This document shows positions 24,671 to 33,636 of a stretch of 64,000 nucleotides of DNA, piece by piece. The notes under the pieces were generated by a model. The model made no database searches, had not been told where the DNA came from, and worked only from the letters and a program-made list of their open reading frames with translations. Positions within the stretch are counted from its first letter, which is position 1. Every line of letters begins with the position of its first letter. This stretch comes from Haloarcula argentinensis DSM 12282. Lineage in GTDB: Archaea; Halobacteriota; Halobacteria; Halobacteriales; Haloarculaceae. The position numbers and the translations under genes are program-made. The stretch spans positions 79,171 through 143,170 of the forward strand of contig AOLX01000027.1 in the NCBI GenBank assembly GCA_000336895.1. Direction: 5' to 3'.

Positions 24671-26767
24671 CTAGAACCACCCTCCCATGATGCCGAAGGC
24701 AGCAAGCAAGAGCACGAGTCCAAGCGTCAGCAGCGTCGCGTAGTTGCTGACGACGCCGGACTGGATGCGTCGGATGCGGCTGCCGCCGAACAGGCTGACG
24801 CTGGAGATGCCGTTGACGACGCCGTCGACGACACCCTGGTCGAACTTGTTCATCACTCGGGCGAGCGGGTAGGTGACACCCGTCGCGAGCCACACCTGAT
24901 ATTCGTCCTGATAGTAGTTGTGCATGAGTAGCGTCTTCAGACCGCCAAGCTTGTCGGTATGCTCGACCGGGTCGGCACCGGCATAGAGGCTCCGCGCGAC
25001 GAGCACGCCGGCGAGTGCCAGCCCGAGTGAGACAGCTGCCGAGGCCAGTAGCGTCGTGATCTCACCGCCCAGCGGGTATGCCGGGTCAACGTGGGGCACT
25101 TCGTGCAGCAGTTCCTCGTAGTGGTGCAGATCCGTCGAGAGGAGTTCGGGCCAGCCGCCCTCCTCCGGTCCACTTAGCCACGTGTGGAGGAAGTCAATGT
25201 GCGCGCCGGTGAGCTTCGCGACCGGAGCCATGTTGATGAATCCGATAGTCGTCGCAAGGATGCCAAGCACCGTCAGCGGCCCCTTGACGTTCCAGCGGAC
25301 GGGCTCGGGGTCACGAGCGGTGTCCGAGCGCGCGTCGCCGTGGAAGGTCAGGTACACCATCCGGAAGGTGTAAAAGCCGGTGAAGAACACGGCCAGCAGC
25401 CCCATGGCGTACGCGGCCAGATAGACCGTCCCGAGGCCGCCCTCAGTACCGAAGCCGTGGATGAGTGCTTCGTACAGCACCTCGTCCTTGGACCAGAAGC
25501 CGGCGAAGGGGACGATGCCAGCCAGTGCGAGCGAGCCGGCGAGGAACGTCCAGTAGGTCACTGGCATCCGGTCTTTCAGACCGCCCATGTCCCACATGTT
25601 CTCGTTGTGATGCATGGCGATAATGACCGACCCTGCGCCGAGGAAAAGTAGCGCCTTGAACACAGCGTGGGTCGTCAGGTGGAAGACCGCGGCCACGTAG
25701 CCACCCGATCCCAGCGCGAGCATCATGTATCCGTACTGGGAGATAGTGGAGTACGCGAGCACTTGCTTGATTTCCTGTTTGACCAGGCCCATCGTTGCCG
25801 CAAACAGTGCGGTGAAGCCGCCGATAAGAGCGATGACGGCCAGTGCCGTCGGCGAGAGGGCGTAGAAGCCGTACATACGCGCGACGAGGTACACACCGGC
25901 TGCGACCATCGTCGCCGCGTGAATCAGCGCTGAGACCGGCGTCGGACCTTCCATCGCGTCGGGCAGCCACGTGTGCAGCGGGAACTGCGCGGACTTGCCG
26001 ACAACGCCGCCAAGCACGAGGAGGCCGAGCACGGTGAACCAGGCCTGTGGGCCCATGCCGACCGTCTCCAGCATTGCGATGCCCTCAACCTCGCCGTCGA
26101 CGATAGCGTGTTCGGCCAGCATCGGGAAGCTCTCGGCGACTACTTCGCCACCCTGCGTGATCGGGGCGAACAGGCCGGTCCCGAAGGTAGCGAAGATGCC
26201 GACGACGCCGATGAGGAAGAAGTAGTCACCGAAGCGGGTGACGAGGAACGCCTTCTTCGCGGCACTCGGCGGGCCATCCTGACGGAACCAGAAGCCGATG
26301 AGCAGGTACGAACACAGGCCCACCAGCTCGAAGAACATGAACGCCATCAGGAGGTTGTTGGCGACGACGAACCCGAGCATGCTCGCCGTGAACAGGCCGA
26401 GCCCACCGTAGTAGCGCGGGAGGCCAGTCTCGCCCTCGTCGTTCATGTACCCGAGCGAGAAGATGTGGACGAGGAACGAGATGAGACAGACGATAAGCAG
26501 CATGAGTGCCGAAAGCGGGTCCAGCAGGAGTCCGAAGTTGAGCTGGAGCGTTTCGACGCTCGTGGTCCACTGGTACAGTATTTCGTTGTGGACCGCACCG
26601 CCGGCCACCGTCAGCGCGACCCAGATCGACAGCAGAAGCGATCCGCCCGTCGCGGTGATCCCAGCGAGCGCGCCACCTTTTGGCATGCGATCGCCGGCAA
26701 ACAGCGCAACGAGGAACGATACGAACGGCAGCAGGACAATCGCCGGAGCGTATGTGAATGCAGCCAT
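24671..26767 (-). CDS. nuoL: complex I subunit NuoL
   Basis: 698 residues, the largest membrane subunit, with about 16 transmembrane helices. FFELVGLCSYLLIGFWF holds the channel Glu; SAQFPLHTWLPDAMEGPTPV is the NuoL/M/N family signature. The C-terminal 200 residues contain a charged extension typical of the NuoL lateral amphipathic helix, followed by a final transmembrane helix. Located 3 nt after NuoK. Confidence 0.95.
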   Translation of the reverse strand: MAAFTYAPAIVLLPFVSFLVALFAGDRMPKGGALAGITATGGSLLLSIWVALTVAGGAVHNEILYQWTTSVETLQLNFGLLLDPLSALMLLIVCLISFLVHIFSLGYMNDEGETGLPRYYGGLGLFTASMLGFVVANNLLMAFMFFELVGLCSYLLIGFWFRQDGPPSAAKKAFLVTRFGDYFFLIGVVGIFATFGTGLFAPITQGGEVVAESFPMLAEHAIVDGEVEGIAMLETVGMGPQAWFTVLGLLVLGGVVGKSAQFPLHTWLPDAMEGPTPVSALIHAATMVAAGVYLVARMYGFYALSPTALAVIALIGGFTALFAATMGLVKQEIKQVLAYSTISQYGYMMLALGSGGYVAAVFHLTTHAVFKALLFLGAGSVIIAMHHNENMWDMGGLKDRMPVTYWTFLAGSLALAGIVPFAGFWSKDEVLYEALIHGFGTEGGLGTVYLAAYAMGLLAVFFTGFYTFRMVYLTFHGDARSDTARDPEPVRWNVKGPLTVLGILATTIGFINMAPVAKLTGAHIDFLHTWLSGPEEGGWPELLSTDLHHYEELLHEVPHVDPAYPLGGEITTLLASAAVSLGLALAGVLVARSLYAGADPVEHTDKLGGLKTLLMHNYYQDEYQVWLATGVTYPLARVMNKFDQGVVDGVVNGISSVSLFGGSRIRRIQSGVVSNYATLLTLGLVLLLAAFGIMGGWF

Positions 26768-26770
26768 CTG

Positions 26771-27073
26771 TTACCACCTCATCGTCGTCGCCTTCGTCAC
26801 GTCCACGTCTGTGAAGTTGCGGTACAGGACCAGGACGATACCGATCCCGATGGCGACCTCTGCGGCAGCGAGTGCCATCGTGAACAGGCTGAACACCTGG
26901 CCGGTGAGGTTCCCGTGTTGCAGCGAGAACGCGACGAGGTTGATGTTCGCAGCGTTCAACATCAGTTCGACGGACATCAGGAAGATGAGCGCGTTCCGCC
27001 GGGTAAGGATACCGAACAGGCCGATACAGAATATGGCCGCCGACAGGAGGAGATACGTCTCAGCCGGAATCAC
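26771..27073 (-). CDS. nuoK: complex I subunit NuoK
   Basis: 100 residues with three helices. FLMSVELMLNAANINLVAF contains the conserved Glu of helix 2, needed for coupling. The ATG overlaps the stop of the upstream NuoJ half by 4 nt. Length and motif match NuoK/ND4L precisely. Confidence 0.95.
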   Translation of the reverse strand: MIPAETYLLLSAAIFCIGLFGILTRRNALIFLMSVELMLNAANINLVAFSLQHGNLTGQVFSLFTMALAAAEVAIGIGIVLVLYRNFTDVDVTKATTMRW

Positions 27074-27468
27074 GAGTCGTCACCTCCCGGACCACCGTCA
27101 GCGGCAACGGCCATGTCGTCGTCGTCCGTGGTTTCGACACCGAGCGTTACCGATTCGCCAGCGACTTCGCGTCGGGCGAGCATGACGGCCCCGACGAGAG
27201 CGGCCACCAGCACGATGTCGATCACTTCGAAGGCGACGAGGAACCCTTCAGCTGGAACGGCCGTCTCACTCTCGCCCATAATCGCGCCCGGGGCGATATC
27301 GAACATCGCCGCACCGAGGCTCTTGGTTATCGCCGCTCCCTCGCCGAAGCCCGCTGGCGCGGGAAACGAGACGCCCATGAACACTGCACCGAGAACGACG
27401 AACAGGGCGATTGCGGCCAGTCCAGCGACGAAACTCCCCTCCGTCTGTAGTTCGGGTTTTGTGGTCAT
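27070..27468 (-). CDS. complex I subunit NuoJ, C-terminal half (J2)
   Basis: 132 residues; two hydrophobic segments (about 15-35 and 75-97), with VAFEVIDIVLVAALVGAVML matching the last helices of NuoJ/ND6. In many bacteria one gene encodes this whole subunit; here, as in other haloarchaea, NuoJ is split over two overlapping genes. It overlaps the J1 gene and nuoK by 4 nt each, so all three are coupled. The C-terminal tail is acidic. Confidence 0.85.
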   Translation of the reverse strand: MTTKPELQTEGSFVAGLAAIALFVVLGAVFMGVSFPAPAGFGEGAAITKSLGAAMFDIAPGAIMGESETAVPAEGFLVAFEVIDIVLVAALVGAVMLARREVAGESVTLGVETTDDDDMAVAADGGPGGDDS

Positions 27469-27734
27469 GGTGTCACCTCGATCACCGACTCGTCCTCGCG
27501 GGTCAGCATCACCGCGAAGGTGATGAGAACGAGGACGCCGCCGACGTACACCAGGATCTGCATCGTTGCGACGAACGCCGCCTGGTTCATTACGTAGAAC
27601 ACTGCGACGCTGACGAGTGACACGCCCAGTAACAGCGCCGAGTGCCAGACGTCCCGGACTAACACGACGCCCGCAGCGCTGCCCACTGTTACCATAGCGA
27701 ACAGCGCGAACGCAATTGACTCTGCCAGTGCCAT
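27465..27734 (-). CDS. complex I subunit NuoJ, N-terminal half (J1)
   Basis: 89 residues, three helices. FYVMNQAAFVATMQILVYVG and GVLVLITFAVMLT are the NuoJ/ND6 core including the pi-bulge helix 3. ATG 27734 is favoured: the frame stays open to 27911, but the extra 59 residues are polar, unlike any NuoJ. The N-terminal half of the split NuoJ subunit. A 288-nt spacer separates it from nuoI, the only large gap in the operon. Confidence 0.88.
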   Translation of the reverse strand: MALAESIAFALFAMVTVGSAAGVVLVRDVWHSALLLGVSLVSVAVFYVMNQAAFVATMQILVYVGGVLVLITFAVMLTREDESVIEVTP

Positions 27735-28022
27735 CTTACTTGGAGACTCTTTGCGGCGTCCCTTTGAAGATTCCTCTTTCGTCTCGCCAGTAGAGCCACT
27801 GTTTGCCGGTATGGCCCCCAGATTTCGGGGCACTTCCGTCCTGCTGGCGAAAATGTGCCACTCCAGCACCGTTTTTGACGCCACAAACGTCGTTCCACCT
27901 CGGATCAACACCGGAAAACTTGCCTGAGCGGTTGCGGCCGTTCTGGAAAGCCCGCGCTAATCAGAACAGGGCAGTCGCTCCGGGGGTAGTAAGCGAAACC
28001 CGCTGAAAGTCCGTCGAAGGAG
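27735..28022 (-). other. 288-nt spacer inside the complex I operon
   Basis: No gene is supported. On the coding strand the frame of J1 is open through about 180 nt of it, giving a polar sequence ending ESSKGRRKESPSK before the Met. The spacer could hold an internal promoter, a processing site or a small RNA; I see no clear TATA box or strong hairpin. Confidence 0.4.
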
Positions 28023-28484
28023 TTACTGGTAATCCACTTCGCCGTCGCCCTCGCCGATCCACGCGCCCCGATCGGGTTCGCGGGACTCTAGTGGGTCGAT
28101 ATCCTTGTACCACGGCACGTTCTTGAGTTGTTCCTTGTCGTAGGCGAACTCGTCTTTCGTGTCCGCGGTGAACTCGAAGTTCTGTGTCAGCAGGATGGCG
28201 TCGGTCGGACAGACCTCCTCACACAGCCGGCAGTAGATACACTGGCCGATGTGGAGGTTGTACTGCTCGCCGTTGCGCTGCTCGTCCATCACGATCTGGA
28301 TGGTGTTGTTCGGGCAGACGTTCTCACACTGCCGACACCAGATACACCGCTCCTGGCTCCACTTGTGGACGCCGCGGAAACGGGGGCTCACCTCGGGGGC
28401 GACGTCAGGGTACTCTACCGTGAACGTCTCCCCGTCGAGGGCGTGTTTCATCGTCGTCGCCATTGATTTCAGGATTCCAATCAT
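28023..28484 (-). CDS. nuoI: complex I subunit NuoI, 2x[4Fe-4S] ferredoxin
   Basis: 153 residues. Two cluster motifs, CIWCRQCENVCP and CIYCRLCEEVCP, bind the N6a and N6b [4Fe-4S] clusters that pass electrons to NuoB. The N-terminus (HALDGETFTVEYP and SPRFRGVHKWSQERC) matches NuoI of haloarchaea. 46 nt after NuoH. Because NuoE, F and G are absent from this operon, NuoI is probably the entry point from an unknown electron donor. Confidence 0.95.
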   Translation of the reverse strand: MIGILKSMATTMKHALDGETFTVEYPDVAPEVSPRFRGVHKWSQERCIWCRQCENVCPNNTIQIVMDEQRNGEQYNLHIGQCIYCRLCEEVCPTDAILLTQNFEFTADTKDEFAYDKEQLKNVPWYKDIDPLESREPDRGAWIGEGDGEVDYQ

Positions 28485-28530
28485 GAGTGGTCACCTCCGG
28501 TCGCTCGCGGGTCGGTTCGCGTGGCCGTCA

Positions 28531-29571
28531 TCAGACGGTCACCCCGACGATAACCGCGGTCAGCAGTAGGTTCGCCAGCGACAGCACCAGCATTCCCTTC
28601 CAGCCGATTTCGATAAGCTGGTCGATCCGGACGCGCGGGACCGCCGAGCGGGCCCACTGTGTGAACAGGAAGACGCCCCAGATCTTGATGAGGAACCAGA
28701 CGATACCCGGCAGGACCGGACCGGCCGGCCCGCCGAGGAAAATCGTGGCGATGATTGCCCCGCCAAGGAAGATGTGGATGAACTCCCCGAGGTAGATCAG
28801 GACGAAGTACACCGAGGAGTACTCGGTCTGGTAGCCGGCGACAATCTCGGTCGGCGCTTCCGGGATGTCGAAGGGGTTCCGGCCGACCTCCGCGAGGTTC
28901 GCGATCATGAACAGCACGAAGGCGAAGGGATTCACGAACGCGTACCACGACGGCAGCGGGCCGATCAGCGACTGCTGCTGTGCGGCGACGATCTCGCTCA
29001 TCTGAAGCGAGCCGGCGAAGATGACCACCGACGCGCCCGTCAGGATGAGCGGGATCTCGTAGGCGAGGTTCTGTGCGACAGCACGCAGCCCGCCGAGGAA
29101 CGAGTACTTGTTATTCGATGCGTAGCCGGCCATCACGAGGCCGATCGACGTGGTCGAGGCCACGGCGAACACGTACGCCAGCCCGACCTCGGGGTCGGCG
29201 AGATGGATGCCGTTCCCCATCGGAATCACCGCGAAGCCAAGCAGCGCGGTACTGGCGATAATCAGCGGCGCGAGGTCCCACGCCGGTCGGTCGGCGCCTT
29301 CTGGAACAATGAGTTCCTTCGACAGCAGGCGAACGGCGTCAGCCACGATAATGAACAGCCCGTACGGACCGATACGGTCGACGGCGATACGGTCGGTGAA
29401 CGCGGCCGTAATCTTTCGCTTCGCCCACGGGCCAGCGAGCGCCGTGTTCGTCATCATGAGCGTCCCGATGAGCCCGGCCCCAACGAGGCTCAGCACGATC
29501 ATCACGGCCGTGCTGTTGGGATCCAACCCAAGCAGGTTCGCGAGCGTTTCCGGTAACGGCGCCGACTGCAT
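28531..29571 (-). CDS. nuoH: complex I subunit NuoH
   Basis: 346 residues with about eight transmembrane helices. Signature segments are ADAVRLLSKE after the second helix, EIPLILTGASVV, and the quinone-pocket loop NPFDIPEAPTEIVAGYQTEY. NuoH links the quinone site of the hydrophilic arm to the pumping modules. It overlaps the NuoCD gene by one base. Confidence 0.95.
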   Translation of the reverse strand: MQSAPLPETLANLLGLDPNSTAVMIVLSLVGAGLIGTLMMTNTALAGPWAKRKITAAFTDRIAVDRIGPYGLFIIVADAVRLLSKELIVPEGADRPAWDLAPLIIASTALLGFAVIPMGNGIHLADPEVGLAYVFAVASTTSIGLVMAGYASNNKYSFLGGLRAVAQNLAYEIPLILTGASVVIFAGSLQMSEIVAAQQQSLIGPLPSWYAFVNPFAFVLFMIANLAEVGRNPFDIPEAPTEIVAGYQTEYSSVYFVLIYLGEFIHIFLGGAIIATIFLGGPAGPVLPGIVWFLIKIWGVFLFTQWARSAVPRVRIDQLIEIGWKGMLVLSLANLLLTAVIVGVTV

Positions 29572-31253
29572 TACCGGTCCACCTCCCCGAGGACAATGTC
29601 GAGGCTCCCGAGCGAGGCGATCATGTCAGGGATGTACTCGCCCTGGGACATCTCCGGCAGCGTCTGCAGGTTCGAGAAGCACGGGCTGCGGATCTTGAAC
29701 CGGGCCGGCTTGTCCGTCCCATCCGAGCGGATGTAGATGCCGAGTTCGCCCTTCGCGCCCTCGACGGAGCGGTAGATCTCCTTGTCGGGGTCCGGCCGGA
29801 GTGTCCGCGGGACGTTGGCCTGAATCTCGCGGTCGTCTTCCGGCCACTGCTCCAGCAGGTCGACACACTGCTCGATGATGCGCGCGGACTCCTCGACCTC
29901 GCGAAGACGGACGAGAACGCGACTGAAGTTGTCGCCGCCCTGCTCGGTGACGACGTTCCAGTCGAGTTCGTCGTAGTAGCCGTACGGGTCGTCCCGCCGA
30001 ATGTCGTAGTCGACGCCCGACCCGCGTGCCACGGGACCGGTCGCGCCGTACTGCTTGACCTGCTCCGGGGAGAGGACGCCGGTGTCGACACACCGCATCT
30101 GGAAGATCTCGTTACCGGTGACGAGGTCGTGGATCTCTTCGAGCTTGTGCGGGAGATCGTCGAGGAAGTCCCGGATCTTCTCGAAGTACTCCTCGCGGGG
30201 CTCGGGCAGGTCCCAGGCGACCCCGCCCAGTCGGAGATAGTTGAACATCAGCCGCTGGCCGGTCAGGTCTTCCAGAAGGTTCTGGACGATCTCGCGGTCG
30301 CGGATGCCGTACTGGAAGACGGCGGTGAAGTCGCCGAACACGTCCAGTGCGAACGTCGCCAGCGCGAGTTCGTGCGAGGCGATCCGGCACATCTCTGCCG
30401 CCATCGTCCGGATGACCTGTGCGTACTCCGGGACCTCGATGTCGGCGAGGTCCTCGGCCGCGCGGGCGTACGCCCACTCGTTGAGGATCCCAGCGGAAAT
30501 GTAGTCCCATCGGTCCGGGTACGGCATGATCTGGTGGCGGTATGTGCCCTGCTGGCACATCTGTTCCTCACAGCGATGCAGGTAGCCGATGTCGGGTTCG
30601 AGATCGGCGATCTGCTCGCCGTCCAGCACCGTCTCGACGTGGAGCACGCCGTGGGTCGCCGGGTGGTGCGGGCCGATGTTGACGAACATCGTGTCCGGAT
30701 CGTCCTCGCTACGCTTGTCGTCTTCCAGCGGGTTCGCGTGCTCGCGCAGTGAGACGATCTGTGGCTGGTCCTGATTGTAGTCCTGACTCAGGGGGTGGCC
30801 CTGCCAGGTCTCCGGCAGGAGGATGCGCCGGAGGTCCGGATGGTCGTCGTAGTCGATGCCGACGAGGTCATACGCCTCCCGCTCGTGCCAGTCCGCGGTG
30901 TCGTAGACACGAGCGGCCGACTCGTTGTGCGGGTTGTCTTTCGGCGAGGGAACGACGATCGACAACTCCTGTGTCGGGTCGTTGTACTTCCGCAGGTGGT
31001 AGATGGATTCGTACCGGTCGTCGTACTCCTGTGCCGTGACACAGGCGCAGTGGTCGAACCCAGCCTCCTCTTTCAGCGTCGAGAGGACTTCCTGAACCTC
31101 GTCGGGACGGATGACGAACCCCTCGGCGTTGAGGTGCTCCTCGCGGTCGAGGATGTGGCCCCCGAGCAGGTCCGCGAGTGCGTCGTAATCGAGGCCGTCC
31201 TCCGTAACGCCGACATCGAGCGCCGTATCGCGTGATGGTTTTTCTAAACTCAT
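29571..31253 (-). CDS. nuoCD: complex I subunit NuoCD fusion
   Basis: 560 residues. Residues about 25-175 are the 30-kDa NuoC domain (ESAARVYDTADWHEREAYDL; DHPDLRRILLPETW). From about 190 comes the 49-kDa NuoD domain with NIGPHHPATHGVLH, the quinone-binding His loop, and CEEQMCQQGTYRHQIMPYP. Fusion of C and D is also known in some bacteria. The start ATG 31253 gives a short polar leader. It forms the quinone-reduction chamber with NuoB. Confidence 0.95.
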   Translation of the reverse strand: MSLEKPSRDTALDVGVTEDGLDYDALADLLGGHILDREEHLNAEGFVIRPDEVQEVLSTLKEEAGFDHCACVTAQEYDDRYESIYHLRKYNDPTQELSIVVPSPKDNPHNESAARVYDTADWHEREAYDLVGIDYDDHPDLRRILLPETWQGHPLSQDYNQDQPQIVSLREHANPLEDDKRSEDDPDTMFVNIGPHHPATHGVLHVETVLDGEQIADLEPDIGYLHRCEEQMCQQGTYRHQIMPYPDRWDYISAGILNEWAYARAAEDLADIEVPEYAQVIRTMAAEMCRIASHELALATFALDVFGDFTAVFQYGIRDREIVQNLLEDLTGQRLMFNYLRLGGVAWDLPEPREEYFEKIRDFLDDLPHKLEEIHDLVTGNEIFQMRCVDTGVLSPEQVKQYGATGPVARGSGVDYDIRRDDPYGYYDELDWNVVTEQGGDNFSRVLVRLREVEESARIIEQCVDLLEQWPEDDREIQANVPRTLRPDPDKEIYRSVEGAKGELGIYIRSDGTDKPARFKIRSPCFSNLQTLPEMSQGEYIPDMIASLGSLDIVLGEVDR

Positions 31254-31259
31254 GGCAAG

Positions 31260-31952
31260 TTAGGGGGAGTCGTTCCAGTTGTACCGCATGACGAGGTCCT
31301 CCTCGTCGATCTCGCTGGCGAGTTTGTCCACGAGCTCGTCCTGTTCGAGGTCGCCGAACTGCTCCAGTTCGTAGGGTTTGACCGTCACCGGCGAGGACTC
31401 GCCTTCGGCGATGCGCTCTTGCAGTTTGGCGACGCCGTAGATGAGTGCCTCGGGGCGTGGCGGACAACCCGGCACGTGGATGTCGACCGGGATGACCTCC
31501 TCTGCGCCCTTGATGACGTTGTACCCTTCCTGGAACGGCCCACCGGAAATGGTACACGACCCCATCGAGACGACGAACTTCGGCTCGGGCATCTGGTCGT
31601 AGACGCGCTTCATCCGCGGCGCGAACTTCGAAACAATGGTCCCGGGGACGATGATGACGTCCGCCTGGCGTGGGGACGCGCGCGGCACCCCTGAACCGAA
31701 GCGGTCGAGGTCGTGTTTGATCGCGTAGGTGTGGATCATCTCGATGCTACAGCAGGCAATCCCGAACTGCAGCATGAACATCGAGGAGCCCCGGACCCAG
31801 TTCATGAACTTGTCGAACTTGGTCAGGATGAACGGCGTCGACCCGAACGCCTCGCGTAGCGTCGAGTTGAAGCGGTCGTCGGCCCCGTCACCCATTCGGG
31901 CCTCCTGTGTCGATACGTCTCTCGCGGCCGGTGGTGTCTGGTCACTACTCAT
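31260..31952 (-). CDS. nuoB: complex I subunit NuoB
   Basis: 230 residues. The ligands of the terminal N2 [4Fe-4S] cluster are visible: tandem Cys in FGIACCSIEM, a third Cys in MGSCTISGG and the fourth in HVPGCPPRPE. An N-terminal extension of about 40 residues and an acidic C-terminal tail are additions common in halophiles. The gene overlaps nuoA by 8 nt. Confidence 0.95.
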   Translation of the reverse strand: MSSDQTPPAARDVSTQEARMGDGADDRFNSTLREAFGSTPFILTKFDKFMNWVRGSSMFMLQFGIACCSIEMIHTYAIKHDLDRFGSGVPRASPRQADVIIVPGTIVSKFAPRMKRVYDQMPEPKFVVSMGSCTISGGPFQEGYNVIKGAEEVIPVDIHVPGCPPRPEALIYGVAKLQERIAEGESSPVTVKPYELEQFGDLEQDELVDKLASEIDEEDLVMRYNWNDSP

Positions 31953-32358
31953 ATGTGTCTGCCCCCTTCGTGGCGCGCGGACTGCGCACCCACTGAACTG
32001 CGCCGTTACGCCAGGCCCAACCGAGTCCGATGGCGAGAATCGCGATGAATACGACCATCGGTAGCAGTGCCGTGGTCATCCCGAACTCAGCGGCGGCGTC
32101 GCTGTAGATGACCGTCCACGGGAAGATGAAGACGGTCTCGATGTCGAAGACGACGAACAGCAGCGCGACCATGTAGTACTGGATATTAAACTTGATCTGT
32201 CGACTGCTGCCAGTCGGCACTTCACCGGACTCGTAGGTGGTGCGTTTGCCTTGTTCCGGCACGCTGGGCCGCAAGAGGCTCGAAACTGCCATCATCGTCA
32301 GTGGGATGGCTAGCGCCACGACCGCGAGCGCGCCGATGGCGATCCATGGATTACTCAT
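31945..32358 (-). CDS. nuoA: complex I subunit NuoA
   Basis: 137 residues with three helices. The first cytosolic loop YESGEVPTGSSRQIKFNIQYY and VALLFVVFDIETVFIFPW are the NuoA/ND3 signature, including the conserved Asp/Glu pair. ATG 32358 was chosen: it follows AGGAG by about 10 nt, and the frame further upstream is polar and unrelated. A TATA-like CTTATATGC (minus strand, about 32396-32405) marks the operon promoter. First gene of nuoA-B-CD-H-I-J1-J2-K-L-M-N. Confidence 0.93.
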   Translation of the reverse strand: MSNPWIAIGALAVVALAIPLTMMAVSSLLRPSVPEQGKRTTYESGEVPTGSSRQIKFNIQYYMVALLFVVFDIETVFIFPWTVIYSDAAAEFGMTTALLPMVVFIAILAIGLGWAWRNGAVQWVRSPRATKGADTYE

Positions 32359-32514
32359 TCCGGTATCTCCTATCGTCTGCCGGTTAGAAGTACTCGCATA
32401 TAAGGGTTCATTGTTCGGTTTTTCGGCCCTGTGGGTCTTTAAGAGCCGACGCGCCTTCGGATGGAAAGTGACCTGCACCCACCGCACTTCCCGTATCGCG
32501 ACGCCCCTCGCTGC

Positions 32515-33165
32515 TCACTCGTCCCAGTACTCGCGTTTGAATCCGGGCGTCCCGAGTTCGTGGAGGTCACGCGACGCCTCGCCGACCTCGGTTTGGAGCC
32601 CCTCGTGATACGAGACGAGTCGATCCCGAAGCTCGTCGTGTTGCCGTGCCAGAATCTGTACCGCGGAGAGCGCGGCGTTGAACGACTTGCCGGCGTCGAC
32701 CGCGGTGATGGGCGCACCCTGGGGCATCCCGATGACCGAGTCGACTGATTTCTCCTGCACCGGAACCCCGATGACCGGCAGCGGGTAGGCGATGCTTGCG
32801 GTCATGTTCGGCAGGTCTGCGGACTTGCCGCCCGCGCCGGCGATAATCACGTCGACGCCGCGGTCGGCGGCCGTCTCTGCGTACGCGTACATCAGGTCCG
32901 GTGTCCGATGGGCCGAGCAAACGAACGTTTCGAACGTGAAGCGATTTTCGGGCGCGTCAGTGTAATCCGTCTGTTCCTCGAACCCGAGTTCGTCGGCGAG
33001 CGCCGCATAGGCCCCGGGCCGTTTGCCTTGCCCGCCGGCCATCGTCGGCAGGTCCGAGTCGGAGCCCATGATGATGCCGACATCGGGCGTCAGGTCGTTC
33101 GGTCGGTCCATCTCAGCTTCTTCGTGTAACTGGTCGATGAGCGACTGGACGCTGTCTGCGGGCAT
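32515..33165 (-). CDS. purE: N5-carboxyaminoimidazole ribonucleotide mutase
   Basis: 216 residues. MGSDSDLPTM (about 34-43) binds the ribose phosphate; CSAHRTPDLM and IAGAGGKSADLPNM complete the class I PurE active site, which rearranges N5-CAIR to 4-carboxy-AIR in purine synthesis. It carries an N-terminal extension of about 27 residues beyond the usual 160-residue core, partly acidic. Its normal partner PurK is encoded 14 kb away (46917), not adjacent. Confidence 0.93.
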   Translation of the reverse strand: MPADSVQSLIDQLHEEAEMDRPNDLTPDVGIIMGSDSDLPTMAGGQGKRPGAYAALADELGFEEQTDYTDAPENRFTFETFVCSAHRTPDLMYAYAETAADRGVDVIIAGAGGKSADLPNMTASIAYPLPVIGVPVQEKSVDSVIGMPQGAPITAVDAGKSFNAALSAVQILARQHDELRDRLVSYHEGLQTEVGEASRDLHELGTPGFKREYWDE

Positions 33166-33211
33166 ACGACCGACTGGAACCGGGACCGGCGTAAGTGTAG
33201 GCGGTTTCCAG

Positions 33212-33634
33212 TCAGTCGGCCAGCGCCGCTTCCAGTTCAGTAAGGAGCGCCTGTGGCTCTGCGGGAAAGCACCTGAGTGGATCGGTACGGCCGGTTACCT
33301 GTATCCGGAGCGCGTACCGCTTGCGATACGTGAGCGCGAGGCTAACGGTACCGGCGACAGCGAAGGCCCCGCCGAGGAGAACGGACCGGTCGAGTGACAG
33401 CAGGCCGAACCCGATCAGCGCAGCGCTCATCACCGCGAGAAACCAGTCGATGTCCTGTAGGCTCACCTTGACCACGTCGTCGAGGTCGATTACCACCGGA
33501 CCGTCACCGCGGTCGACCACCAGTCGGTCAGCGGCGAGGACGACAGTCCCGCCGGTTCGGAGCGTGCCGGTGTACCGTTCGGTGTCGATGGGCGGTACGG
33601 TGTCCCCGGTCGCACCGTCGCTATCGCTGTCCAC
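33212..33634 (-). CDS. small membrane protein with PH-like ends
   Basis: 140 residues. A beta-rich first half (GTVVLAADRLVVDRGDGPVV) resembles bacterial PH/GRAM folds. Two hydrophobic segments follow (about 65-82 and 86-102), then a short beta tail containing YALRIQVTGR. It starts 2 nt after the NCS2 permease stop, so the two are probably co-transcribed. A role in permease function is possible only by proximity. Confidence 0.65.
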   Translation of the reverse strand: MDSDSDGATGDTVPPIDTERYTGTLRTGGTVVLAADRLVVDRGDGPVVIDLDDVVKVSLQDIDWFLAVMSAALIGFGLLSLDRSVLLGGAFAVAGTVSLALTYRKRYALRIQVTGRTDPLRCFPAEPQALLTELEAALAD

Positions 33635-33636
33635 GG

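Noticed and set aside
25973..27523. 516-codon plus-strand frame across nuoL, nuoK and nuoJ2
   Set aside because: It is antisense to a clear operon and gives a charged, motif-free sequence, a normal result of high G+C.
27735..27911. N-terminal extension of the NuoJ first half
   Set aside because: The 59 extra residues are polar and unlike any NuoJ; the short form starts directly before the first membrane helix.
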